Assembly (NCBI GenBank): GCA_029262355.1 | Contig: JAJCZO010000305.1 | Location: forward strand, 1-36,407 | Length of the DNA stretch: 36,407 bases | Direction of reading: 5' to 3' | Source: Deltaproteobacteria bacterium | GTDB taxonomy: Bacteria > Desulfobacterota > Binatia > UBA12015 | Shown: positions 7,812 through 14,273 of the stretch, in pieces | How the letters are laid out: every line of letters starts with the position of its first letter | Position numbering within the stretch: the stretch's first letter is position 1 | Made by a program: the position numbers and the translations under genes | The notes under the pieces: model-generated | What the model was told of the DNA's origin: nothing | Seen by the model: only the letters and a program-made list of their open reading frames with translations | The model's database searches: none

Positions 7812-7860
7812 CGGGCGGCTCACCCTGAAAAGGGTAGCGCGTGCGGGCACGTTCCGCCCG

Positions 7861-8163
7861 TCACGGTTGGGCCTCGGCCGGCGAATCGCTCTCGGGGCCG
7901 GCCCAGCGCAAGGTCATGCCTGGTTTGGGCTCCGCGGAGGTCTCGGAGTCGGTCCAGGAGCCCGTGGTGAGACCTCCGAGCATGAGCGCCAACGCGGCGA
8001 TGAGGGAGGCGGGGACCAACGTCCAGACGATCTCGAGGCGCCCGTTCGCAGCGGTCTCGCGGTTCGCGGATCGGCTCTGACGCATCAGCGTCAGAAGAAT
8101 CCCGAGCTGGACCGTGAAGAACACGACACCGGTGAGCCAGAAGAGGGATGTCTGCAAGTTCAT
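7861..8163 (-). CDS. Stand-alone CoxB-like transmembrane hairpin protein (no CuA domain)
   Basis: 100 residues. The first 66 look like the membrane hairpin of cytochrome c oxidase subunit II: helix 1 at about 6-28, then a polar loop with N-G-R-L-E-I-V-W-T-L-V-P (about 40-51), a hallmark of subunit II, leading into helix 2 (about 46-66). A 34-residue polar tail follows and ends at a clean stop. The soluble CuA cupredoxin domain, including its W-x-W-x-F motif and Cys/His/Met ligands, is absent. The next gene (ctaB) starts about 50 bases downstream, so no room exists for a decayed remainder. It could be a dedicated small subunit or assembly factor, or a truncated paralogue. The family match is strong; the function is inference. 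Confidence 0.85.
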   Translation of the reverse strand: MNLQTSLFWLTGVVFFTVQLGILLTLMRQSRSANRETAANGRLEIVWTLVPASLIAALALMLGGLTTGSWTDSETSAEPKPGMTLRWAGPESDSPAEAQP

Positions 8164-8200
8164 GCGTTCTCGCCCTCCTCACAGCCTTGGGGCGTAGGCC

Positions 8201-8240
8201 GAAAACGGCCCGGCACCGCTCTAATGACGGTGCCGGGCCG
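8201..8240 (-). terminator. Intrinsic terminator of the cupredoxin-like gene
   Basis: Perfect 13-bp inverted repeat (arms 8206-8218 and 8228-8240, 9-base loop), followed on the minus strand by TTTTC at 8205-8201. It lies 45 bases after the stop of the secreted copper-like protein gene and before the mini-CoxB gene. It should separate that gene from the rest of the assembly block, or set a lower expression level downstream. Confidence 0.88.
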
Positions 8241-8284
8241 CAATCCGGCGAGCCGGGAGAACCCGGCGACCTCGAGGTGAGGCC

Positions 8285-8998
8285 TCAGGACTCCTTGAAG
8301 GTGAAGTCGACGGTCGTCGTGCCATCGGCAGCGACGTTGATCTTGGCTTCCTGCGTGCCGAGCTTCTCCTGCCAGGCTTCAACTGTGTAGTCACCGGCCG
8401 GGAGCCCATCGATCTCGAACGTGCCGTCGGGCCCGGTGACCGCGAAGAAGGGGTGCGGGAGGACGCCGATGTAGCTGTTCATCCATGGATGGACGTCGCA
8501 CTTCACGGCGACCATCGTCTCGACCGAGTCGAACTGGTGGTCCTTCTTCTTGACGAACTTCGGCATCGCGAAGTTGAAGCCGGCGTTGGTCTTCGGCATG
8601 CCGTGCACGTTGTGGAGGGTCTTGTCGCTGTTGAGGATCTGCAGCGGCTGGCCGACCTGAACGCCGACGACGTGCGGCTCGTAGTGGCAACCCTTCTGGT
8701 CGATGACGACGGAGTCGCTCGGCGCCGGGAAGTCACCGGTGATGTCCTTCACGAAAACGAAGACGTTCTGGAGGCCGCCAGCTTCACTGACCACGACCTC
8801 TTCGCCCAGGACCGCCTGGTCGTGCGACGCCGCGCAGACCGGGTCCGCGTCCATCCGGATCTTCTTGCGCTTCGGGGGGGTCCCCTCGAAGGTGACCTTG
8901 CCGGAGAGCTTGCCCCCAGCCGAGGCGACCGACGGCATGGCTACCGCGGCAGCCAAGATTGCCAAGGCGCCCAAGCGCCAATACGACTTCCCGTTCAT
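8285..8998 (-). CDS. Secreted cupredoxin-like protein with C-terminal carboxypeptidase-regulatory-like domain
   Basis: 237 residues with a clear signal peptide (cleavage after ...S-V-A-S-A at residue 27). The middle part (about 85-185) has a cupredoxin layout. H129 and H132 lie in L-H-N-V-H, and C167, H170 and M173 lie in C-D-V-H-P-W-M, the order expected for a type-1-like copper site. A second Cys-His pair is near G-C-H-Y-E-P-H. Residues about 185-237 read as a small beta-sandwich (DGTFEIDGLPAGDYTVEAW) of the carboxypeptidase-regulatory/CnaB kind. AAGGAG precedes ATG 8998 and a strong terminator follows, so this is probably a highly expressed single-gene unit. A periplasmic electron carrier to the oxidase, or a copper store, is a fair inference; copper binding is not shown. 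Confidence 0.85.
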   Translation of the reverse strand: MNGKSYWRLGALAILAAAVAMPSVASAGGKLSGKVTFEGTPPKRKKIRMDADPVCAASHDQAVLGEEVVVSEAGGLQNVFVFVKDITGDFPAPSDSVVIDQKGCHYEPHVVGVQVGQPLQILNSDKTLHNVHGMPKTNAGFNFAMPKFVKKKDHQFDSVETMVAVKCDVHPWMNSYIGVLPHPFFAVTGPDGTFEIDGLPAGDYTVEAWQEKLGTQEAKINVAADGTTTVDFTFKES

Positions 8999-9054
8999 GC
9001 TCGCTCCTTCTGGCCGAAAGGCCTCGTGTGAACTGCGTTTTCTGTGTGGGTACC

Positions 9055-9092
9055 GGGGGCGGGGACATGCTTCAAACGAATTTTCCGCCCCC
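9055..9092. repeat. Inverted repeat upstream of the cupredoxin-like gene
   Basis: GGGGGCGG at 9055-9062 is matched by CCGCCCCC at 9085-9092, with a 22-base AT-richer interior. It lies 57-94 bases upstream of the ATG at 8998, where the promoter or 5' leader of that gene should be. It may be an operator or an mRNA leader hairpin. Confidence 0.45.
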
Positions 9093-9181
9093 GCAAGAAT
9101 TAGTACACCTAACAGCTGGAGAGGTCTCGGTCAGCCCCGGGCGGGCCCGGGGAACGCCCCTCGCAACCCCGCGAGAATTAG
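9089..9181. promoter_or_regulatory. Paired 15-base direct repeats flanking an 18-base palindrome (possible operator)
   Basis: CCCCGCAAGAATTAG at 9089-9103 and CCCCGCGAGAATTAG at 9167-9181 match at 14 of 15 bases and are 78 bases apart. Between them is the perfect-arm palindrome CCCCGGGC-GG-GCCCGGGG (9135-9152). The right-hand copy ends 17 bases before a TACAAT box. The arrangement lies in the divergent region between the copper-like gene and the leu leader and could bind a regulator acting on one or both. No regulator gene is nearby. Confidence 0.4.
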
Positions 9182-9198
9182 CAAGAAACCCACGCCAG

Positions 9199-9247
9199 TA
9201 CAATTTTTAGGGACCGCGTTGACTCCTCTCGACCCGAACCGTAATCC
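9199..9247 (+). promoter_or_regulatory. leuLp: Candidate promoter elements for the leu leader and operon
   Basis: Two candidates are visible. The first is a TACAAT -10-like box at 9199-9204, with no good -35 upstream but a 15-base repeat in that place. The second is TTGACT at 9219-9224 with a 17-base spacer to TAATCC (9242-9247), a good -35 but weak -10. The second would start transcription only a few bases before the leader ATG at 9258, giving an almost leaderless mRNA. I cannot decide between them from sequence alone. Confidence 0.4.
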
Positions 9248-9257
9248 CTTCAAAGTG

Positions 9258-9350
9258 ATGACGGTACGAAGCCAGGACCGGTTGGATCGGACGGAGGCAG
9301 CATTGCTGAGCCTCTCTCTTACCAGCGCGCCCCTGGCGCCGGCTGGCTAG
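9258..9350 (+). CDS. leuL: Leucine leader peptide (30 residues)
   Basis: Short ORF upstream of leuA, ATG 9258 to TAG 9348-9350. It encodes 30 residues containing A-A-L-L-S-L-S-L-T. Leu codons are TTG 9303, CTG 9306, CTC 9312, CTT 9318 and CTG 9333, with Ser codons between. The Leu run lies immediately before and on the 5' arm of the first leader hairpin (9314-9326), as needed for ribosome stalling to choose between RNA folds. No Shine-Dalgarno sequence precedes the ATG (CTTCAAAGTG), so translation may be nearly leaderless. The GTG directly before it (9255) is in the same frame. Function as a sensor of charged leucyl-tRNA is inference from the arrangement, which matches the classical leu/ilv attenuator logic. 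Confidence 0.78.
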   Translation: MTVRSQDRLDRTEAALLSLSLTSAPLAPAG

Positions 9351-9445
9351 GGAGTCTCTCCGCTTCATCATCGCATGAATCGGCGGGGGGCTTCGTCGCT
9401 CCACCGGATCCGCCACGGGCGCTCACAGGCCCCCGTGGCGTTTTT
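9314..9445 (+). promoter_or_regulatory. Ribosome-mediated leucine attenuator: alternative hairpins and intrinsic terminator upstream of leuA
   Basis: Three mutually exclusive pairings can be drawn. 1:2 is CTCTCT-TA-CCAGC (9314-9326) with GCTGG-CT-AGGGAG (9342-9354). 2:3 is TGGCG-CCGG-c-TGG (9334-9346) with CCA-CCGG-atc-CGCCA (9401-9415). 3:4 is the terminator, CGCCACGGG (9411-9419) with CCCGTGGCG (9432-9440), followed by TTTTT at 9441-9445. Strand 2 overlaps in the first two folds and strand 3 in the last two. Stalling on the Leu codons would free strand 2, form 2:3 and prevent termination. Smooth translation to the stop at 9350 would cover strand 2 and let the terminator form. Confidence 0.8.
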
Positions 9446-9529
9446 GTATCCGGCGCCATGTTCAGGCAGGGGGTCGTGTGGGTCCCGGAGGCGGCAGCCC
9501 GGTCTCGGCGGCGGGAAAGGGAAAGGACC

Positions 9530-11098
9530 ATGGACGACCGACAGGAGAACGTAGTCCAGATCTTCGACACGACGCTGCGTGACGGTGAGCAGTCGCCGGG
9601 CGCCACGATGAACGTCGAGGAGAAGCTCGCGATCGCCCGTCAGCTCGAAGAGCTGGGCGTCGACGTGATCGAGGCCGGGTTTGCCGCCTCGAGCGAGGGG
9701 GACTTCGAGTCGATCGCGACGGTGGCGTCCGCGGTCAGCGCGCCCATTGTCTTGAGCCTCTCGCGCACGAAAGAGGCGGACATCCTGCGCTCGATCCAGG
9801 CTGTCGAGTCCGCCAAGAATCCCGGCATTCACATTTTCATCGCGACCTCGGACATCCACCTGAAGCACAAGCTCATGATGAGCGAGCAGCAGGTTCTCGA
9901 GGCCGCGGGTTGGGCGGTCGCGCTCGCCAAGAAGCATCTGGACCATGTGGAGTTCTCGGCGGAAGACGCGTCGCGAACTCGTCGCGAGTACTTGGTCGAG
10001 GTTTTCGACGAGGCGGTGAAGTCGGGCGCGACCGTTCTGAACGTCCCCGACACGACGGGCTACGCGATTCCCGAACAGACGAAAGCGCAGTTCGAGTACC
10101 TGCGGAAGACGGTGGAAGGCGGAGAGAACGTCCGCTGGAGCGCGCACTGTCACAACGATCTCGGGATGGCCGTCGCCAACTCGCTGGCGGCGGTGCGGGG
10201 TGGTGCTCGTCAGATCGAATGCACGTTGAACGGGATCGGCGAGCGGGCCGGTAATACTTCGCTCGAAGAGTGTGTGATGGCGATCGAGACGCGCCGCGAC
10301 TACTTCGAGGGGATTCGAACGAACGTGAAGACCGAGCAGATTTACCGGGCGAGTCGTCTGCTCACTCAGGTCACCGGGATTGCCGTCCCGATCAACAAGC
10401 CGATCGTGGGTGAGAACGCGTTTGCCCACGAGGCGGGGATTCATCAGGACGGGGTGCTGAAGAACGCGCTGACCTACGAGATCATGGAGCCGTCGACGAT
10501 CGGCCGGCCCTCGAACAGCCTCGTCCTCGGCAAGCACTCGGGTCGGCATGCCTTTCTGGACCGCCTGAAGACGCTCGGGCTGTGGTACGCAGAGCTCGAC
10601 ATGAACAAGGCGTTCTTCGCCTTCAAGGCGCTCGCTGACAAGAAGAAGAATGTCTACGACGAAGATCTCGTTGCGATCGTCGCCGAGGAATCGACGCGCG
10701 TTCCGAAGCAGTTCGAACTTCTCGAGCTCGATGCGTCGGTCTCCAGCACGAACGAGCCGCACGCGCATCTGAGGGTGCGCGTGGGCGAGTCTGAGGTCGA
10801 GGCCGAGGCGAGTGGCGACGGCATCGTGGATGCGACGTACAACGCGCTGGCGGAGGCGGTCGAGCAGTTCGGCGGTACACGGCCATCGCTCGAACGGTAC
10901 GTCGTGAAGGCGATCACCGGGGGTACAGACGCGCAGGGCGACGTCTCCTGCCTGCTGCGTGACGGTGAGAACAACGCCATCGGACAGAGCAGTCACACCG
11001 ACATCATCATGGCCAGTGCACAGGCCTACGTGGCCGCGCTGAACAAGCTGCAGTATTTGAAGGCACACCGACCCGCTGAGCAGCGGCACGGTCCCTGA
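9530..11098 (+). CDS. leuA: 2-isopropylmalate synthase
   Basis: First committed step of leucine synthesis: acetyl-CoA plus 2-oxoisovalerate to 2-isopropylmalate, in the cytoplasm. 522 residues from ATG 9530, which has GAAAGG just upstream; an in-frame ATG at 9458 would add 24 Arg-rich residues and is unlikely. The HMGL-type TIM barrel opens with F-D-T-T-L-R-D-G-E-Q-S-P-G, and the metal-binding H-C-H-N-D-L-G-M-A motif plus the N-G-I-G-E-R-A-G-N segment follow. The last 130 or so residues form the LeuA allosteric domain for leucine feedback. leuC and leuD are not in the window; leuB follows after 27 bases. Expression is probably controlled by the attenuator upstream. Confidence 0.98.
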   Translation: MDDRQENVVQIFDTTLRDGEQSPGATMNVEEKLAIARQLEELGVDVIEAGFAASSEGDFESIATVASAVSAPIVLSLSRTKEADILRSIQAVESAKNPGIHIFIATSDIHLKHKLMMSEQQVLEAAGWAVALAKKHLDHVEFSAEDASRTRREYLVEVFDEAVKSGATVLNVPDTTGYAIPEQTKAQFEYLRKTVEGGENVRWSAHCHNDLGMAVANSLAAVRGGARQIECTLNGIGERAGNTSLEECVMAIETRRDYFEGIRTNVKTEQIYRASRLLTQVTGIAVPINKPIVGENAFAHEAGIHQDGVLKNALTYEIMEPSTIGRPSNSLVLGKHSGRHAFLDRLKTLGLWYAELDMNKAFFAFKALADKKKNVYDEDLVAIVAEESTRVPKQFELLELDASVSSTNEPHAHLRVRVGESEVEAEASGDGIVDATYNALAEAVEQFGGTRPSLERYVVKAITGGTDAQGDVSCLLRDGENNAIGQSSHTDIIMASAQAYVAALNKLQYLKAHRPAEQRHGP

Positions 11099-11125
11099 GA
11101 TCGAGACGAAGAGGAGTCTAGTTCC

Positions 11126-12241
11126 ATGTCCGCGAAGATCGCTGTTTTTCCTGGTGACGGCATTGGCCCCGAAGTAACGGCGGAGGCGATCGCCTGCCTC
11201 CAGACGCTCGACCAGCAGGCCGGGCTGGGCCTCGAGTTCGAAGAGGCCATCATTGGTGGCCATGCGATCGACGAGTACGGCGAGGCTCTGCCCGCCAAGG
11301 CCGTCGATCTCGCTCGCGGGGCGGACGGCGCTCTCCTCGGTGCCGTCGGTGGCCCAAAGTGGGACGACCCCAACGCGAAGGTACGCCCGGAGCAGGCGCT
11401 TCTCGGCCTCCGCAAGGAGCTCGAGCTGTTCGCAAATCTCCGGCCCGTGAAGCCGGTCGATGCGCTCGTCTCCGCCTCGACCCTCAAGGAAGAGGTGGTG
11501 AAGGGCGTCGACATCCTCGTCATCCGTGAGCTCACCGGGGGCATCTACTTCGGCGAGCCGAGCGAACGCCGCAACGGCGCCAAGGGCCGAGAGGCGGTCG
11601 ATACGCTCTTCTACACCGAGGGAGAGATCGAGCGCGTGGTCGAAGTGGCTTTCGATCTGGCCAAGGGGCGGAACAACAAGGTCACGTCGGTCGACAAGGC
11701 GAACGTGCTCTCGAGCTCGCGTCTGTGGCGCGAGGTTGCGGCTGAGGTCGCGGGCAAGCATCCGGAGGTGAAGTTCGAAAATCTTCTCGTCGATGCGATG
11801 GCGATGCATCTCATCTCGCGGCCGCGAGAGTTCGACGTGATCGTGACCGAGAACATGTTCGGGGACATTCTGACCGATGAGGCCGCAATGCTGCCGGGCT
11901 CGATGGGCCTGCTGCCCTCGGCTTCGCTCGGCACGCGCCGCGGCACCCGGGAGGTGGGTGGGCAAAGTCGGCCGGTGATCTTCGGCCTCTACGAGCCGAT
12001 TCACGGGAGTGCGCCGGACATCGCGGGGAAGGGGGTCGCAAATCCGCTCGCGATGATCCTCTCGTCCGCGATGATGCTGCGCACGTCTCTGGGCGCCGAT
12101 GAGGCCGCCGCAAGGCTCGAGGGCGCGGTCGAAAAGGCGCTCGCTGACGGGTTGCGGACCGGCGACCTCGCGCGTTCGGGCGAGAAGGCGCTCTCTACCT
12201 CCCAGATGGGGAATGCGGTTCGAGAGCGAATCGTCGGATGA
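11126..12241 (+). CDS. leuB: 3-isopropylmalate dehydrogenase
   Basis: NAD-dependent oxidation and decarboxylation of 3-isopropylmalate to 2-oxoisocaproate, the third step of leucine synthesis. 371 residues, normal for the family. N-terminal I-A-V-F-P-G-D-G-I-G-P-E-V, the L-G-A-V-G-G-P-K-W loop, V-D-K-A-N-V-L, the metal-binding acidic stretch around F-G-D-I-L-T-D-E, and the NAD-binding E-P-I-H-G-S-A-P-D-I-A motif are all present. GAGGAG precedes ATG 11126. The end overlaps the Asd-like gene by four bases (ATGA). Confidence 0.98.
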   Translation: MSAKIAVFPGDGIGPEVTAEAIACLQTLDQQAGLGLEFEEAIIGGHAIDEYGEALPAKAVDLARGADGALLGAVGGPKWDDPNAKVRPEQALLGLRKELELFANLRPVKPVDALVSASTLKEEVVKGVDILVIRELTGGIYFGEPSERRNGAKGREAVDTLFYTEGEIERVVEVAFDLAKGRNNKVTSVDKANVLSSSRLWREVAAEVAGKHPEVKFENLLVDAMAMHLISRPREFDVIVTENMFGDILTDEAAMLPGSMGLLPSASLGTRRGTREVGGQSRPVIFGLYEPIHGSAPDIAGKGVANPLAMILSSAMMLRTSLGADEAAARLEGAVEKALADGLRTGDLARSGEKALSTSQMGNAVRERIVG

Positions 12242-13302
12242 GCGACAAACGAATCACACTGGTCGGAGACGATCCCGAACTCTCCGAGCAGATTCTTCGC
12301 GCGCTCCTCGAGCGGGGATTCGAGCTCGAGCAGCTGCGCGCCCTGGGTGGTTCAGGGGGCGATGGAGAAATGATCGAGATCGAGAATGCCCGGCTGCGCA
12401 TCGAGAAGGCCGATTCGCTCGGGCTCGACGGTGCGGACGCGGTTCTCTTCTACGGCGATGGGGAGCTTGCCGGCGACCTGATGGATCTCGTTCCCGACGG
12501 GGTGATCGTGTTGGATGCGACGCCGGCGTCGAGCGCTCGCTCGGGCACGGTCCCCGTCGTGCCGGAAGTCAACGCCGAGATGATCGGCGCGCTCAGCGCG
12601 AGCGGTCCGTTGGCTCTCGCCGGGCCGGCCACCGTCGGACTGGCAGTCGCTCTGGCTCCGCTGCACGATGCCGGGCGAGTTCGCCGCGTCGTGACGACCG
12701 TGTGCTTCGGGGCGTCGGCCTCGGGGGCCAGTGGTATCGAACGCCTCTCGCGCCAGTCGGTCGGTCTGATACAGGGGCAGGCGCTCGACGAAGAGGTCGA
12801 TGCCGAGCACGTCGCCTTCAATCTGCGACCGCAGCAGAGCGACTACGACTCGGCCTGGTCGGCCGACGAGCACGTGCTCGCCCGCGAGATCGGAGCGATC
12901 TTTGGTCCGCCTGCGATCGAGGTCGTGGCTACTGGCCTGCGCGTCCCCGTTTTCTACGGCATCGGGCAATCGGTCTACGTCGAGACCGAGGAGCCCCTCG
13001 ATCCTGACGAGGCCGAGCGACTGCTCGTCCGCGGGCGCGGTCTTCTCGTCGCCGGCTCGACGGCCATGGAGGGAGAGGAAGCCGCCGTCACCGAGGAGAC
13101 GCCCATCGAGGCCGTGCTCGATCTCACACCGGGGCCGGTGGAAGTTGCGGGCTCCGACGCGGTTCACATCGCGAGGATGCGCGCGGACCCGCACAACGGG
13201 AACGCCTTGGCATTCTGGCTGTGCCTCGACGACCAGCGCAAGGGAGTGGCGCTGAATTTGATCTCGACGCTCGAGATCGCGCTGCGCGACTCACGGGGCT
13301 AG
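12238..13302 (+). CDS. usg: Asd-like protein lacking catalytic residues (USG-1 type)
   Basis: 354 residues with the two-domain architecture of aspartate-semialdehyde dehydrogenase, but not its active site. Where the enzyme has the nucleophilic Cys in N-x-x-C-S/T, this protein reads A-G-P-A-T-V-G, with no Cys. The Q-A-V-S-G-A-G segment becomes V-C-F-G-A-S-A-S-G, and the catalytic His of V-P-V-F-Y-G-H reads V-P-V-F-Y-G-I. The dinucleotide-binding N-terminus is also poor (no clear G-x-x-G-x-x-G). These losses match the USG-1 group of Asd paralogues, whose role is unclear. It is coupled to leuB (ATGA overlap) and lies 9 bases before truA. usg-truA neighbourhoods are known from other proteobacteria. 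It should not be annotated as a working Asd. Confidence 0.85.
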   Translation: MSDKRITLVGDDPELSEQILRALLERGFELEQLRALGGSGGDGEMIEIENARLRIEKADSLGLDGADAVLFYGDGELAGDLMDLVPDGVIVLDATPASSARSGTVPVVPEVNAEMIGALSASGPLALAGPATVGLAVALAPLHDAGRVRRVVTTVCFGASASGASGIERLSRQSVGLIQGQALDEEVDAEHVAFNLRPQQSDYDSAWSADEHVLAREIGAIFGPPAIEVVATGLRVPVFYGIGQSVYVETEEPLDPDEAERLLVRGRGLLVAGSTAMEGEEAAVTEETPIEAVLDLTPGPVEVAGSDAVHIARMRADPHNGNALAFWLCLDDQRKGVALNLISTLEIALRDSRG

Positions 13303-13311
13303 GTTTCCGGC

Positions 13312-14049
13312 ATGCGTTATCGTGCGGTCGTCGCGTACGACGGGACAGACTTCCTCGGTTGGCAGATTCAGAGGGGCAACGGTCGCACGGTGCAGGAATG
13401 TCTGTGCGAAGTGTTCTCCATGGTGGTGCGTGCGCGCGTGCGCGTCGACGGCGCTGGGCGCACGGACACCGGCGTGCATGCCAACGGGCAGGTCGTCTCG
13501 TTCGATACGAACGCCGCACTCGATGTCGAGGCGGTGCAGAAGTCGGTGAACGGTATTCTGCCCAAGGATATCGCCGTCCGCGAGCTCGAGCTTGCCGCAC
13601 CGGACTTCGACCCGCGCCGACAGGCCGTCCGGCGAGCCTACAAGTACCGTATGTGGAACGCTCGAATCCCGTCACCGGTCGAGCTGCGTACGTCGTGGCA
13701 TGTGCGGTGGCCGCTGGACCTCGAGGCGATGCGGGCGGCGGCGGCCGTCTTTGTCGGGGAGAACGACTTCGCGAGCTTTCAGGGCTCGGACCGGTTCGAG
13801 CGAGCCAGTATCCGGCGCGTCGCTCGAAGCGAACTCCTCGGCGACGGGGCGGAACTCACCTACTGGATCGAGGCCAACGCGTACGCGCGTCACATGGTGC
13901 GCAACCTCGTAGGGCAGATCGTCGAGGTCGGCCGGGGGCGGTGTACGGTGGAGGAGGTGCGTGCGGTGTTGGCCGCGCGCGACCGACAGCGAGCGGCGGC
14001 GCCGGCGCCGCCGCAGGGCCTCTTTCTGGAATGGGTGCGGTACGAATGA
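13312..14049 (+). CDS. truA: tRNA pseudouridine synthase A
   Basis: Converts uridines 38-40 of the tRNA anticodon arm to pseudouridine. 245 residues, typical. Y-D-G-T-D-F-L-G-W-Q at 9-18 and G-R-T-D-T-G-V-H-A around the catalytic Asp52 are diagnostic. Y-K-Y-R and the later H-M-V-R-N-L-V-G motif also fit. It sits after the Asd-like gene, and its stop overlaps the start of the small zinc-ribbon gene (ATGA). There is no strong ribosome binding site before ATG 13312, consistent with coupling to the upstream gene. Confidence 0.97.
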   Translation: MRYRAVVAYDGTDFLGWQIQRGNGRTVQECLCEVFSMVVRARVRVDGAGRTDTGVHANGQVVSFDTNAALDVEAVQKSVNGILPKDIAVRELELAAPDFDPRRQAVRRAYKYRMWNARIPSPVELRTSWHVRWPLDLEAMRAAAAVFVGENDFASFQGSDRFERASIRRVARSELLGDGAELTYWIEANAYARHMVRNLVGQIVEVGRGRCTVEEVRAVLAARDRQRAAAPAPPQGLFLEWVRYE

Positions 14050-14258
14050 AAGTCGATGTTACCTGCAAGAAGTGTGGTCAGAAGAAGCGGATGGAGATGG
14101 GGAATCCGCCTGCCGGCGAGCCGCTCGACGAGTACATGCGCCTGTTGCAAGAGCGTCTGATGCATCGCCCGAGCTTCGATTGTTTCGGGGGCCACTTCGA
14201 ACTCAAGCCCCCGGTGCCCGAATTCTGGGACGTGCACTGGGACACCGCAGGTGAGTAG
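14046..14258 (+). CDS. Small zinc-ribbon-like protein coupled to truA
   Basis: 70 residues from ATG 14046, which overlaps the truA stop as ATGA. It begins with C-K-K-C-G (C7, C10), and a third Cys appears in F-D-C-F-G-G-H near residue 46 with His two positions after the glycines, so a zinc site of C-x2-C plus C/H is possible. The rest is charged and rich in aromatic residues (F-W-D-V-H-W-D). No family is recognised. Tight coupling to a tRNA-modifying enzyme hints at an RNA-related role, but that is only context. Codon use and the four-base overlap support a real gene. Confidence 0.75.
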   Translation: MKVDVTCKKCGQKKRMEMGNPPAGEPLDEYMRLLQERLMHRPSFDCFGGHFELKPPVPEFWDVHWDTAGE

Positions 14259-14273
14259 CGTATCGTCGGACCA

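Noticed and set aside
9209..9218. AGGGACCGCG, resembling part of a T-box core upstream of leuA
   Set aside because: The TGG that would pair with the tRNA acceptor end is missing, and no Stem I or specifier loop is seen; the leader-peptide attenuator explains the region better.
9368..12004. 878-codon open frame on the minus strand opposite leuA and leuB
   Set aside because: Antisense shadow of two clear genes in GC-rich DNA; its translation is Arg/His/Asp-rich without domains, and it covers the attenuator.
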